DNA from: Ottelia alismoides
Lineage: Eukaryota; Streptophyta; Magnoliopsida; Alismatales; Hydrocharitaceae
Reading direction: 5' to 3'
DNA length: 64,000 nucleotides
Assembly: GCA_037367405.1 (NCBI GenBank)
Contig: JAZKJV010010750.1
Location: forward strand, 186,001 to 250,000
Part shown: piece after piece, positions 35,396 to 48,435 of the stretch
Layout: every line of letters begins with the position of its first letter
Numbering within the stretch: position 1 is the stretch's first letter
Made by a program: the position numbers and the translations under genes
The notes under the pieces: generated by a model
The model's database searches: none
What the model saw: only the letters and a program-made list of their open reading frames with translations
What the model was told of the DNA's origin: nothing

Positions 35396-36066
35396 CAGGT
35401 AGTTCAGCATCAACAGTCACCCAAGAGAAGTTGCTGATCTTGGCTTGCATCTGGTTGAGCCGACCGAGATGGTAGAACTTGTAAAAGAACTCAGATTTAA
35501 GTTCCTCCCAAGTTATCATGACTTCCCAAATGATTCACCTAAGACAGGGCCTTATCTTGTAGGTTGAAGGAGAATGCAGTTATCTTCACTACACCCAACG
35601 GGATGTTAGGGTAGAGGATTGTCCTACAGATACGAGAGAATTGTTGCAGGTGAATGTATCGCTCCTCGTTGGTGTTCCCGTGAAATGAGGGGAGGAGTGC
35701 AAAGAACTGGGTGTTGAGATTAAAATGAGCATGGATCGGTGGGATGTAGATCCATTCTGTCATCTGGCTATCTCCAAGATTGTATGTCTCTTTGAGTGTA
35801 GGTTTAGGATTCCCATTCCCTGCCCCCTCTTCTTGGTTTGGATCATCACAGTGTATTTCTCCACCAGCTCCTCCTCCTGATCTGTTCATTACGTCGTTCA
35901 GCATATCATGAAATGGAGTCTGTGCTAAAACCTACTCTATATGTTGATGTTGTATGTGTTGGATGGAATCCTGCAATTGAGCATTCTCCTAGTTCTGGTC
36001 TGGCATCTGTCCCTGCTCTGGTTGGGGTTGCTGCTTCCCTTTTCCCTTTCCTTGGGGATCCATCTC
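35396..36066 (-). pseudogene. Athila/Tat-type gag (element E), broken
   Basis: Gag forms the virus-like particle in which the RNA is copied. The frame starts at 36066 (MDPQGKGKGKQQPQPEQ), a glutamine-rich head with two TAG stops (about 35994, 35931). It continues through TPFHDMLNDVMNRSGGG (about 35910), IPPIHAHFNLNTQFFALLP, FHGNTNEERYIHLQQFSRIC, VVKITAFSFNLQDKAL (about 35560) and TWEELKSEFFYKFYHLGRL (about 35500-35440). These match the order and spacing of the plant retrotransposon gag domain (Pfam PF03732). A stop after DKALS and the abrupt end at 35396 mean the nucleocapsid part is missing. Confidence 0.85.
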
Positions 36067-36400
36067 TTAGTCTAAGTCGGAGGAAATGATTTCTGGATTT
36101 GGATCCTGGGATTGCCTTTTATCAGAAATATGAGAGAATGCCAATTAGACCACTTGAAATTGAATTTCCAGTTGTCGAGATGTGTTTGATATTAGGGACA
36201 ATCCTAGATGGTTGTGAATCGAGTAGATATGTAGATTGTAATTGACTTCCGCTCACAACGGTCGAAAGGGGGGCACGTGTGGTCCTGGTTTATTGTGTAA
36301 CATTGGAGGGTGGGATCACCTCGAATTTAATAATGGTGTTGAGTCCATGGAATCAATATGGGTGTCGGGGGAGTGCTGGTTTAGCCATCAATGGATCGTC
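36067..36400 (-). other. Leader of element E
   Basis: Non-coding sequence upstream of the gag start. It is cut at 36400 by the first copia LTR, so the rest of element E should lie beyond the copia array and element A, outside this window. Confidence 0.5.
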
Positions 36401-38927
36401 TGTTAGCAATGTGAGCCCGAGTCGAACCATTCCTGCAATAAATGTTATTATAATAAATGATTTGTCAATAAAAGTTATTGATTATGATTCACTCACTTTC
36501 TGAAATTAATTGAATGAATGCACTATAAGGTCCCTCTGTACAATATGGGTTATGTACCATGGACAACATGATAATCTTACAGCTGTTGATTCATTGATTA
36601 ATCATAGAGCTGATGCTTGGATGAATATCTATGGAGTTAGATAGAGGACTCTTCAAGTATCATCAAATGATTGTCAAGTGATGATCTCCAGCCTGAGTAG
36701 GAGATGGCAATCCTTTTCTCATTAGGCTGATATCTGATCGACCTCTTGATGCAGGCCCTCTGCATGGGAATAGTGATTCAGATGTATCAGATTAGTTGAG
36801 TCAATGGGTTGACTAAACGAGATTGAGATAACCAAAGACCTATGTTGAATGTTGTCACAACAAAGGCACATATCCTCTGACCAGAGACTGATGTGGTGCT
36901 ATTTGTCTGAGTATGTACATTTAGCAGACCAATAGGTTGATGACCTAACCAAGGTCTATACACCGACGAGCTGGTGTGCATGTAAGGGCATATGAGTAAT
37001 ACGATCTCTCTAAGGGATCATACATGTTCACTTGTGAACTGGGAGACATGAGCTCACTCATGAGGTATTGGGACTGATCAAATTCCATACATGGTCGTCA
37101 TGCTTTGGAAGCATGACATGAATTTGAAGGTAAGATATACGCTTTGTGAAAGCATATGATCTGTACCAGATCCCAAAGGACCAAGATTGAGAAACTTAGT
37201 GATCAAACCATGAAGATGACAATGTAAAATTGATCTATATCATCAGGATGATCATAAGTCTTCCAGCATGCAGGATGTACAGGTATTGGGAATACCTGAG
37301 GGTGATTTGATCATAAACGGTTATATAACCATGACGCTTCCATTCCGAGGGAGTGATGAAACATGTCTGGATTTTAGTGACTCCTCTCAGTAGAGAAGTA
37401 ACCTAATCTTAGTCCACGTATTGGACATTGATTTGAGTGCGATTCAGATGCAATGAGAAGATTAGGTTTACGGCCTTGATTTAATCAAGCATCTATGAGA
37501 GGTCCATGGGATCTGGATTTGAGATGTGATCTCAATATCCAAGTCACTATACGTGGAACAATACATCGCCATGTCCTTATCTCCAAGCATCTAAGGAGAA
37601 ATAGCATTATTCTTGAAAGGGTTCAAGAATAATTCCTTAAGATCTAAGCATTAAGAAGTTGATAATTAAATGTGATTTAATTATCTTGATGTGTGTGGAA
37701 ACTATCCAATATAATTAAATGTGATTTAATTATTATGGATAAGGATAATGTGGATAGCCATATCCAATTATTCATAATATATTATAAATGTGATATATAA
37801 TGTATTAGAGAGAGCTAATTATAATTTATATTTGTTGATTAAATATTAATGTGTATTGGATACACATTGTTTAATTAATTGAAAATGTAATTTATATTTT
37901 GTTTTGGGTTGTAAATGCGATTCACAATTTTCCAAAGGCAAGATTGCAATATTCTCAAAATTCATTATGAATTATTTTTGGAGAATAAATCACAACAAAA
38001 GTTGTTGAGATTAAATAAAGGAGAAATACATGGAGATATGCAATCTCATGAAATCTCATGAGATTGCCTCCACATGGTAACATGTGGACGGTGACCAAGT
38101 CCTACTTGGAATTGGTGGTCGTCCACCTTGTTGACATGGGAGATGTAATCTCCATGTCATTGCTTCCTTATTTGATTGATTTAATTTTAGGATTGTTGTA
38201 TATTTGATTTGTCAAATAAATTTGATCTAAATTAAATCATAAGTTGTTGGTTTTTACCAACAACAATCTTGACCATTGGATTGACATAAATCATTCTCAT
38301 CCATTGATTTTTTATGTCCCATGGATTGAGATCCATGGATCCCGAAACCCTATAAATAGAGAGGCATACTATGCTCTCTAGTACATGCTTTTGGAAGCAC
38401 ATCTCTCTCTCTCTCTTTCACTCCACACACACCCTCTCTCTCTCCCTCTACTTGGTGGCCGTCCACAAAACACTAGAGGAGATTATCGTCGTCACCTACG
38501 CCACCAGACCGCCGCTTCGACGTTCTATGGTTCTCCGTCTTCTTGGAGTAATACTCTCGCGAAGGAGACGTTTGATCTCATACGATGATATCAGGAGTTC
38601 ACCGTACTTGGATCAACTAGTTGGATTGAGAGGATCACGTGACTCATCCCCGTGCTCGCAAGCTACTTCTCCGACGATCGGATTTGAGACAGGAGGTCTC
38701 TTTTTGTAGGGACTTGATCAACCACGCTTCAAGAGGTATTTCATTATACTTGTTGTGGTTATAGATGCTAGGATCCGAGAATCATTCTTGGATCATGTGG
38801 TTTCATCGCATAAAAATTTTTTAAATTCCGCTGCACCGAACAACTAGTACGACTATTCGTTCTTCGTCGTATACGATACGACGATCACTATTCCGTGATG
38901 CACTTAAGGATTATTCCATATACTTCA
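36401..38927 (+). mobile_element. Copia LTR 1 (5' LTR)
   Basis: Starts TGTTAGCAATGTGAGCCC and ends ...TATACTTCA (TG...CA). At 2527 bp it is long for copia. Matches LTR 2 (44591-47106) throughout with scattered substitutions and small indels, and LTR 3 (54475-54627) at its start. Contains a TATA box at 38351, a CT-rich stretch at 38402-38452 and short inverted repeats (for example CATGCTTTGGAAGCATG near 37100). Confidence 0.9.
38351..38358 (+). promoter_or_regulatory. TATA box in copia LTR 1
   Basis: CCCTATAAATAGAGAGGC; the same sequence is at 46538 in LTR 2. It is followed within 60 bp by a CT-repeat tract, as in many plant promoters. The RNA start is probably about 30 bp downstream. Confidence 0.75.
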
Positions 38928-40660
38928 TGTGATATAAGAGCTTTAGGTCGAAGGTTTTGGATACGATCTGCAAACCTAGGATGACTTGGGTTTGTAGAGG
39001 TCGCGAAAGTTTTTGTCGCATTTGATTTTTGCGCTTTTGTTTAGTGAATAAATTAGGCCCTGTTTAAATTGTTTAAACACGAATTAATCAGTGGATTTTT
39101 GTTCCACGTTAAATAAGGAAACCATAGGATCTGACTTTGCGTAATTTGGATTCTGTTTGCTCGAGATATGGTTGTTTTAATGAACATGTATGCACTGTTG
39201 CAGGAAATGCAAATCCTAAAATGATTAATGAGTTAATTACTGTTATGATCTGCCTCCTAATGCATGAAATATCACTTATGTTCTGTCCTATATCAAATTA
39301 GCAATCTTTTAACATTGATTTTGTCTAATTTGGATTTAAATTGATTGAGATATTTTAATTTTAGTAAGTAGGGGTCACTGCTGAAATTACAATCCTAATC
39401 AAAAACCATGTGATTGTCAATTAATGAAATTAATTGTTAATTTCAAGAAGAAATTATGGAAAATATTTGAGAAATATTGGAAGATTATTATTCCTTAATT
39501 GACTTGGCCTCAACCAATAAATTGATTAGATTTGATCTATATCATAATTGGAAACACAATCATCAAACTCCTTGCTTGAATAGGATTGGGAATTTGTCTA
39601 GCAAATTTCCTTATAATCAAAAATGTTTTGACTATTACTATATGGTATAATTTCAGTTGAAGAACTGATGATCATCTAAAGTACAAATTGATCAATCTGG
39701 CATTATCTTTTCCCGAGGCGGATATGGTGTCTAGTCGGAGATCGCTGGGGTAGCGGGTTGCAACGTATGTGGTCCGTCCCACTCCGGTCGGTACAGTCCA
39801 TGACAACGGGTAGGGACATGATAATGTCGAACAAATCAAGATGTATTTTCTAATTATTAAAATTCAAATTAATACCTACTTTGAGAATAATATCATATAT
39901 ATATTCAAGTAAACAATCAAGTTTGTTGATTGAATTTGACTGATAATTAATTTAATATGATTGAATTAATTATGTCCAATTAGAACACTCTATTATGAAT
40001 AGAGTTGTTGTTTCCCATGGAAGAATTAATTACAAGAATATGATTCATAATAATTAATTAAAATTTGAATGTGAGATGGAGGATCACACAAGTGACATCC
40101 ACGGTCTCCCGTCAAGGCAAAGGGTTTCATCGCCAGATAACATATGTAGGAGATGCATGTCCGAAGTGACAGATACTGCATATGATCCATTTGGATCGGG
40201 CTCGTCGCTTCTCGAAAGAGTAAGGACATATGCGTAGTGACCCCAATATCGGGTCCTCATATTATTGGGGTAATATTGGATTGCGCATAGCGAGTTGTAT
40301 TCCTGTTGACAGTTGGTTCAATTAATGACGGGTCAGCATCACCTTAGGGGTGGTGGGCCCGGGTATTAAAGACCGAATTGGGAAATGCAAGTTGGACTTG
40401 CAAGGCAGAATGTGTTCCCGCTTCTCTTTATTGGAGTCATAGGTTCTCATATTATTAGGATATGACAAAGATAAAGAGGAGATCCCAGTTCTTGCTTGAG
40501 ATATAGCAGTAAGTATATCTCTTACTTTGAAAGTGATTATGGGAATAAACTTTCATAGTTGACATAGCAAGACTAATTTGATTTAAAATACCTTAATTAG
40601 ATATCATAAATTGAATATATGATTATATGTTCTAATATAGTGCATTCATAATTTCAGAAA
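38928..40660 (+). other. Copia-1 primer site and untranslated leader
   Basis: Right after LTR 1 the sequence TGATATAAGAGCTT is a decayed form of the usual copia initiator-tRNA-Met site (compare GTGGTATCAGAG at 47107). The 1.7-kb leader matches 47121-50558 of the second copy once MULE-1 is removed. No ORF with a domain. Confidence 0.75.
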
Positions 40661-41500
40661 ATGAAGCCCATGAACCCACTAAGCAGGTTTCTGGAGGTCA
40701 ACCAGTTGACCGGACCAAATTACTCAGATTGGATTCGTAATTTGGAGCTTGTTCTCTCAATCGAGCGCATAAGTTATGTGCTCTCAAAAGACAAGCATGA
40801 AAACCCTAAATCAAATTAAGAAAAAACATACAATGACAAGTATGATGAAGATCATGTCTTCGCTAGATGCTACATCTTGGGTTCTCACTCCAATGTTCTT
40901 CGGAAACAACATGTGTAGATGAGTACTTGCCAGGAGATAATGTAGAATCTGAAAGATATGTTTGGTGACATTAGCCGCACCCAGCGGTACAACGTTATGG
41001 AAGAACTCGTTTGCTGCAAGATGCAGGAAGGAACTTTGGTCCGTGAACATGTGCTCAAAATGTTTGGGTACTTGTCGGAGCTGGAGACTCTTAGGGCAAC
41101 CATGGATGCAGACATGCAATATGATTTCATTCTGCTGTCAATGCCCAAGTCTTTCAATAACTTTGTGGTTTCATTCCACATGAACAAGCTGGAATTGACA
41201 AATGCTGGGCTTCTTGCTGCATTAATGTCTACATAAGACGTAATGAAGAAAGATGGTCCCGCTTGCAGTGCAGTGGTTGCACAGGTCAGAGGGAAGCACG
41301 ATCGGAAGCAAGGTTCTCGGAAGGGCCCGGTCTAGAAGAGAAAGAAAAAGGGAGAATGTGTTGGCTCATCTTCCAATGCATCAATTCTAATGGCGTCAAA
41401 TAAAACCGACGCCTGTCATCACTGTAAGAAGCCGGTGCACTGGATGCGTAATTGCCCGTATTACCTGAAGTCGGTCGACAAAGGTAAAGCCCCAGTAGGT
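40661..41500 (+). pseudogene. Copia-1 gag, broken
   Basis: Frame from ATG at 40661: MKPMNPLSRFLEV, LTGPNYSDWIRNLELVL (typical copia gag start), then DMFGDISRTQRYNVMEELV and MPKSFNNFVVSFHMNK (copia gag, UBN2-type domain), and the zinc knuckle CHHCKKPVHWMRNC (about 41410), with all four C-C-H-C ligands present. Five or more in-frame stops (for example TAG at 40917, 40941 and 41333; TAA near 41235). Two of these are CAG in the second copy. Confidence 0.85.
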
Positions 41501-41519
41501 ATGGAGTCTACTTTTATCA

Positions 41520-42640
41520 TTGAAACTAGTTTTCTCGTTGGATGAGAAGGAAGTTGGGTTGCTGATTCTGGTGCTTTTGTTCATGTATGCAATTTGTTGC
41601 TTTTGTTTCAGGAAACTAGAAAACTTGAAGAAGGGGAGATAGTCATCCAAATGGGATCTGATGCAAGAGTTGCAGCAGTTGCCGTCAGGACTTGTTGGCT
41701 ATCATTATCTACTGGTTTAGTCCTAGTACTTAAAGAGTGTCTTTATTTACCTGAAGTCAGGAGGAATTTGATATTTGTATCTAAGCTAGTTAGAAGTGGA
41801 TATTCATTCCGTTTCTATAATAAATTAGTCACAAATCATTATGATAAATATATTATAGATGGTATTTTGACTTCTGGTGGACTCTATGAATTATGCATAA
41901 ATGAGCATGTCATGAATGTTGCAACCACTAATAAAAACCCTAAAAGATCCAGGGAGAATAAAAAATCATTCAAATATGATTTGGCATCAAAGGCTTGGTC
42001 ATTTATTTGTTGATATTATCAATAGATCGATAAAGGATGAACCTTTGGATTTTCTATAGGTTCAATCTTTACCTACCTGTGAACATTGTATTCGAGGTAA
42101 AATGACTAGGATGCCATTCTGTAAAAAAAGTTACAAGATGCAGAGGTATTATTGACCTAATACATACCGATGTATGTGGTCCCTTTAGTACCGCGACTCG
42201 AAATGGATATCGATATTATTTGACATTTATTGATGACCATTCGTGATACGGGTTAGTCTTCCTATTACGTCATAAATCTGAAACCTTTGAAAAGTTCAAA
42301 GAATTCAAGGCTTTGGTTGAGAACCAAACCGATAGGAAGATTAAACGAATTTGTTCTGATCGAGGTGGCGAGTACCTCTCAGATGAATCTAAGGAATACC
42401 TTAAAGAGAATGGAACTGTCTGCAATCTCACTGATCCTGGAACACCCCAACTTAATGGTGTTTCTGAAAGATGCAACAGGACCATCATTGATCTGGTCCG
42501 TTCAATTATGAGCAAAGCACATTTACCACTTAGTTTCTGGGGATATGCAGTAGAACTGCAATATATATCCTGAATAATATTAATAGCAAATCTGTACCTA
42601 ACACTCCTCATGAGCTCTGGTAGGGAACCAACCTAGTGTT
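41520..42640 (+). pseudogene. Copia-1 protease and integrase, broken
   Basis: Protease active site in GSWVADSGAFVHVCN (DSG present, about 41550). A long open part (41594-42013) continues to the pre-integrase region. The histidine-rich HQRLGH motif is disrupted by a frameshift near 41970, but CEHCIRGKMTRMP follows (about 42080). Integrase core: DLIHTDVCGPFSTATRNGY (first Asp), YYLTFIDDHS, ICSDRGGEYLSDE (second Asp) and GTPQLNGVSERCNRT (Glu), so the D-D-E triad is present. A TGA at about 42245 is CGA in copy 2. Confidence 0.85.
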
Positions 42641-42799
42641 AACCGCTTAAGGGTTTGGGGTTGCTTAGTTCATGCGAAGAACGTGGACGCAAGTAAGCTA
42701 GAATCTCGCACTCGTGAGTGTTACTTCATTGGGTATGCCAAAGATGGTATTGGATACTAGCTCTATGACCCTGAGACCCAAAAGGCTTTTGTCTCTAGA

Positions 42800-44575
42800 G
42801 ATGTGAAATTTATGGAGGATGATTTCCTTAAAGGTGAAGACAAAAGTGAGGTAGAGGAACTCACGGAATCCCCTAACGATTCTGAGCCTCTTAGACCAGA
42901 AACTGAAGAAGTAAATAAAGAAGAAACACCCATACCTCTTCGAAGGAGTTCGAGGATGGTTGCACCACCAGAAAGGTATGGATTCCATGTGTCAAGTGAA
43001 ACTGACAATGATCATACTTCATTTGATGAAGGACTCGCGGATCATGACATGGATAGATGGATGCTAGCAATGAAGTCAGAAATTGACTCCATGCATAAGA
43101 ATGGTGTATGGACCCTAGAGGATCCACCTAAACGGGTAAAACCCATTGGATGTAAATGGATCTTCAAGAGGAAAGGGGACCTGATGGGAAAGTAGAGACT
43201 TTCAAGGCACGGCTTGTAGCCAAGGGCTACACATAGAGAGAAGGCATCAACTACGATGAGACATTCTGTCCTGTGGCTATGCTTAAATCCATCAGGACAC
43301 TACTTGCTATAGCTGCATATCTTGACTACGACATCTACCAGATGGACATCAAGACGACTTTTCTCAATGGAAACCTCGAGGAGGATATCTATATGGAGCA
43401 TCCCTAGGGCTTCATAACTGAGGATGGCAAAGTATGCAAGCTGAAGAAATCCATCTATGGGCTCAAGCAAGCTTCTCGTAGCTAGAACATCAGATTTGAT
43501 AAAACATAAAGAGTTATGATTTTGTGCAGAATCCTGATGAACCTTGTGTGTACAAGAAGCTTAGTGGGAGTGCCATTGTGTTCATCGTGCTTTATGTAGA
43601 TGACATCCTTATCATTGGGAATGATACATGGATGATGACCAGTGTGAAGATTTGGCTATTCCATACCATCAAGATGAAAGATCTTGGAGAAGCCTCTTAC
43701 ATCTTGGGTCTAAAGTTGTTCAGAAATCGAGAGAAGAGGATATTGGGATTGTCACAACATGGATACATTAAGAAGATTCTTGAACAATTCCATATGGGTA
43801 GTTCCAAGAAAGGATTCCTATCCTTAAGACATGGTATCCACCTGTATAAAGCAATGGCTCCTCAAACTATTGAGGAAAAGAAAGCCATGGCTGGATGCCC
43901 TTATGCATCAGCTGTAGGAAGCTTAATGTATGCCATGATGTGTACAAGGCCAGATATCTGCCATGCAGTGGGAGTAGTAAGTCGTTACCAATCCTGTTAT
44001 GGAGAACAACACTGGAATGCAGTAACGAACATATTCAAATATCTAAGACGGACAAAAGATTACATCTTGGTCTATGGAGATGGTGATCTCCAAGTCTTGG
44101 GATATACAGATTCTGACTTCCAATCGAATATTGATGATCGAAAGTCGACATCAGGGTTTGTACTCCTGTTGAATGGTGGTGCTGTTAGCTAGAGAAGCAA
44201 GAAGCTGGACACTACAACAGATTCAACAACAGAAGCCGAGTACATTACCGCATCAGATGCTGCAAATGAGGCGATGTGGTTGCGCAAGTTCGTCCTAGAG
44301 CTTGGCGTAGTTTCAAGTGATACTCCCATCCCGCTACTCTGTGATAACACGAGAGCCAATGCCCAGGCAAAGGAACCCATATGGCATCAGAAGAGGAAGC
44401 ACGTAGAAAAGAAATACCACATCATTCGGGAGATTCAAAAGCATGGTGACATCATCATCACCAAGTGGCCTATGCCGACAACGTTGCTGATCCTCTTACC
44501 AAACATCTGACACAGAAGGTTTTCGACCAGCATGTAATGAATATGGGTTTAAGGATTGTTCCTAAATGGTTCTGA
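42800..44575 (+). pseudogene. Copia-1 reverse transcriptase and RNase H, broken
   Basis: RT in two main open parts. The first (42803-43195) holds the linker RRSSRMVAPPERYGF and RT start KPIGCKWIFKRK. The second (43524-44192) holds IVFIVLYVDDILIIGND, with the catalytic YVDD intact, then RNase H with GCPYASAVGSLMYAM, RPDICHAVGVVSRY and DSDFQSNIDDRKSTSG. Between them, stops interrupt FKARLVAKGYT, MDIKTTFLNGNLEEDIYME and LKKSIYGLKQASR. The RNase H end runs to a stop at 44575 (about 15 bp before the LTR), with a TAG at about 44190. Confidence 0.9.
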
Positions 44576-44590
44576 GGGCTAGTGGGAGAT
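44576..44590 (+). other. Polypurine tract of copia-1
   Basis: GGGCTAGTGGGAGAT directly before LTR 2. The equivalent before LTR 3 is at 54460-54474. Confidence 0.85.
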
Positions 44591-47106
44591 TGTTAGCAAT
44601 GTGAGCCCGAGGAGAATCATTCCTGCAATAAATGTTATCGTAATAAATGATTTATCAATAAAACTTATTGATTATGTTTCACTCCCTTTCTGAAATTGAT
44701 TGAATGAATGCATTATAAGGTCCCTCTGTATAATATGGGGAATTTACAATGGCCAACATGATAATCATACAGCTGTTGATTCATTGATTAATGATAGAGG
44801 TTGATGCTTGGATGAATATCTAAGGAGTTAGATAGAGGACTCATCAAGTATCATCAAATGATTGTCAAGTTATGATCTCCAGCTTGAGTAGGAGATGGCA
44901 ATCCTTTCTCAGTAGGCTGATATCTGATCGACCTTTTGATGTTGGTCCTCTACATGGGAATAATGATTCGGAGGTATCAGATTAGTTGAGTCAATGGGTT
45001 GACTTAACGAGATTGAGATAACTAAAGACCTATGTTGAATGTTGTCACAACATAGCCACACATCCTCTGACCATAGATGTATTGCTATATGTCAGAGTAT
45101 GTACATTTGGCAGACCAATAGGTTGATGACCTAACCAAGGTCTATACACCGGTGCGCTGGTGTTCATGTAAGGGCTTATGAGTAATACTATCTCTCAAAG
45201 GGATCATACAGGTTCACTTGTGAACTGGAAGACATGAGCACACTCATGAGGAATTGGGACTGATCAAATTCCATGCATGGTCGTCATGCTTTGGAAGCAT
45301 GACATGAATTTGAAGGTAAAATATATGCTTTATGAAAGCATATGATCTGTACCAGATCCCAAAGGACCAAAATTGTGAAACATAGTTATCAAACCATGAA
45401 GATGACAATGTAAAATTAATCTATATCAATAGGATTATCACAAGTCTTCCAGTATGCAGGATGTACAGGTATTGGGAATACCTGAGGGTGATTAGATCAT
45501 AAATGATTGTATAACGATGACTCTTCCATTCTGAGGCAGTGATGAAACATGTATAGATTTTAGTGACTCCTCTCAATAGAGAAGTAACCTAATCTTAGTC
45601 CATGTATTGGACATTGATATGAATGAGATTTAGATGCAATGAGAAGATTAGGTTTACGACATTGATTTAATCAAGCATCTATGAGAGGTCCATGGGATCT
45701 GGATTTGAGATGTGATCTCAATATCCAAGTCACTGTACGTGGAACAATACAATCGCCATGTCCTTATCTCCAAGTATCTAAGGAGAAATAGCATTATTCT
45801 TGAAAGGGTTCAATAATAATTCCATGAGATCTAAGCATTAAGATGTTGATAATTAAATGTGATTTAATTATTTTGATGTGTGTGGAAACTATCCAATATA
45901 ATTAAATGTAATTTAATTATTATGGATAAGGATAATGTGGATAGCAATATCCAATTATTCATAATATATTATAAATGTGATTTATAATGTATTAGAGAGA
46001 GCTAATTATAATTTATATTTGTTGATTAATTATTAATGTATATTGGATACACATTGTTTAATTAATTGAAAATGTAAATTATATTTCGTTTTGGGTTGTG
46101 AATGTGATTCACAATTTTCCAATGGCAAGATTGCAATATTCTCAAAATTAATTATGAATTATTTTTGGAGAATAAATCAAAACAAAAGTTGTTGAGATTA
46201 AATAAAGGAGAAATACATGGAGGTATGCAATCTCATGAAATCTCATGAGATTGCCTCCACATGGTAACATGTGGACGACTACCAAGTCCTACATGGAATT
46301 GTTGGTCGTCCACCATCTTGACATAGGAGATGTAATCTCCATGTCATTGCTTCCTTATTTGATTGATTTAATTTTAGGATTGATGTATATTTGATTTGTC
46401 AAATATATATTATCTAAATTATATCATAAGTTGTTGGTTTTTACCAACAACAATCTCGACCATTGGATTGACATAAATCAATCTCATCCATTGATTTTAT
46501 ATGTCCCACGGATTGAGATCCATGGATCCTAAAACCCTATAAATAGAGAGGCATACTATTCTCTCTAGTAGATGCTTTTGGAAGCACATCTCTCTCTTTC
46601 TCTCCCCACACGCGAACTCTCTCTCCCTCTACTTGGTGGAAGTCCACCAAACCCTAGGGGAGATCATCGTCGTCGCCTACGCCACCGCGCCGTTGCTTCG
46701 ACGTTCTTCGGTTCTCCGTCTTCTTGGAGTGTTGCGCTCACGAAGGAGATGTTCGATCTCGTTCGACGAGATCAGGAGTTCACCGTGCTTGGATCAACTC
46801 GTTGGATTGCGAGGACAACGTGACTCATCCCCGCGCTCGCAAGCATCTTCTCCGACGATCGGACTTGAGACAGGAGGTCTCTTTTCGTAAAGACTCGATC
46901 AACCACGCTTCAAGAGGTATTCCTTTATACTGTTGTGGTTATAGATGAAACGATCCGAGAATCGTTCTTGGGTCATGTGGTTTCATCGCATGAAAAAATT
47001 TTAAATTCCGCTGCATTGAACAACTAAGCGACTAGTCGTATTTCGTCGTATTCGATACGACGCTCATGCTTCTGTGATGCGCTTGAGGATTATTCCATAT
47101 CCTTCA
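44591..47106 (+). mobile_element. Copia LTR 2, shared by both copia copies
   Basis: 2516 bp, TGTTAGCAATG...CCTTCA. It has a polypurine tract on its left and a primer site on its right, so it serves as 3' LTR of copia-1 and 5' LTR of copia-2. TATA box at 46538. Confidence 0.9.
46538..46545 (+). promoter_or_regulatory. TATA box in copia LTR 2
   Basis: TATAAATA, same context as 38351, followed by a CT-rich tract at 46585-46630. Confidence 0.75.
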
Positions 47107-47120
47107 AGTGGTATCAGAGA
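47107..47120 (+). other. Primer binding site of copia-2
   Basis: AGTGGTATCAGAGA, matching the common plant copia site TGGTATCAGAGC complementary to the 3' end of initiator tRNA-Met. Confidence 0.85.
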
Positions 47121-48123
47121 CTTAGATCAAAGTTTTTGGATACGATCCGCAAACCTAGGACGCCTTGGATTCGTAGAGGTCGCGAATGTTTTTGTCGCAT
47201 TTGATTTTCGCACTTCTGTTTAGTGAATAAATTCTGCCCTGTTTAATTGTTTAAACATAAATTAGTCATTGGATTCTGTTCCCCATTAAATAAGGAAACC
47301 ATAGGATCTGAGTTTGCATAATTTGGATTCCGTTTGCTCGAGATATAGTTGTTTTAATGAACATGTATGCACTGTTGCGGGAACTGCAAAACTTTACATG
47401 ATTAATGAGTTACTGTTTAGATCTTCCTCGAAATTCGTGAAATATCACTTAGGTTCTGTCCTAAATCAAAATAGCAATCTTTGAAAATTGATTTTTTCTA
47501 ATTTGGATTTAAATTGATTGAGATGAGTTAATTTTAGTAAGTAGGGGTCACTGCTGAAATTACAATCCTAATCAAGGACCATGTGATTGTCAATTAATGA
47601 AAATAATTGTTAATTTCAAGAAATAATTATGGAAAATATTTGAGAAATATTGGAAGATGATTATTTCCTTAATTGACTTGGCCTCAACCAATAAATTGAT
47701 TAGATTTGATCTAGATCATAATTGGAAACGCGATGATCAAACTCCTTTATTGAATAGGATTGGGAATTTGTCCAGCAAATTTACTTATAATAAATTTTTT
47801 TATTATTACTATACGGTATAATTTCAGTTGAAGAACCGATGATCATCTCAAATATAAATTGATCTATTTGGCATTATCCTTTCCCGAGGCGGATATGGTG
47901 TCTAGTCGGAGATCGCTGGGGTAGCGGTCGTCCCACTCTCGTCGGTACTGGCCATGACATCGGGTTGGGACTTGATAATGCCGAAGAAATCAAGATGTAT
48001 TTTTCTAATTATTAAAATTTAAATTAATACGTACTTTGAGAATAATACCATATATATATTTATTCAAGTAAACCAATCAAGTTTGTTGATTGAATTGGAT
48101 TGATAATTAATTTAATATGATTG

Positions 48124-48132
48124 AATTATTTA
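48124..48132 (+). repeat. 9-bp target duplication left of MULE-1
   Basis: AATTATTTA, repeated at 49865-49873. The unoccupied form is seen in the sister copia copy near 39962 (GATTGAATTAATTATGTCC). Confidence 0.95.
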
Positions 48133-48225
48133 GGGATTTTATCACTTGTGCCCCTCCGAGATGTTGCAATATCAGTTATGCCCCTATCTTTTTGGTAATA
48201 TCAGTTGTGCCCCTCAAAACTTGCT
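48133..48225 (+). repeat. Left TIR of MULE-1
   Basis: 93 bp, starting GGGATTTTATCACTTGTGCC and exactly inverted at 49772-49864. Confidence 0.95.
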
Positions 48226-48426
48226 CCGTCATCAGTTGTGCCCTTCCGTCAGATTGACCGTCTATGAGTTGACTTAACCATGGTTTTTTCAAACCTTGGT
48301 GCGGTTAAGAGGGGTATTATTGTCCAGTCCTCTTCTTCATCTTCTTCCTCCATTTGTTCTTCTTTCTTTTTCTTGATAATTTCTCTCTCTTAGTGACACC
48401 TTCATACATCCATGAAATCTCTAAAA

Positions 48427-48435
48427 TTTTTGCAT
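48427..48435 (+). repeat. 9-bp target duplication left of the fold-back element
   Basis: TTTTTGCAT, repeated at 48709-48717. The uninterrupted form is present in MULE-2 (near 4155-4170, opposite strand). Confidence 0.95.

Noticed and set aside
38371..38709. ORF of 112 codons just after the TATA box of copia LTR 1 (and 46572-46890 in LTR 2)
   Set aside because: The frames differ between the two LTRs because of indels, so the protein sequence is not conserved. More likely the untranslated R-U5 region.
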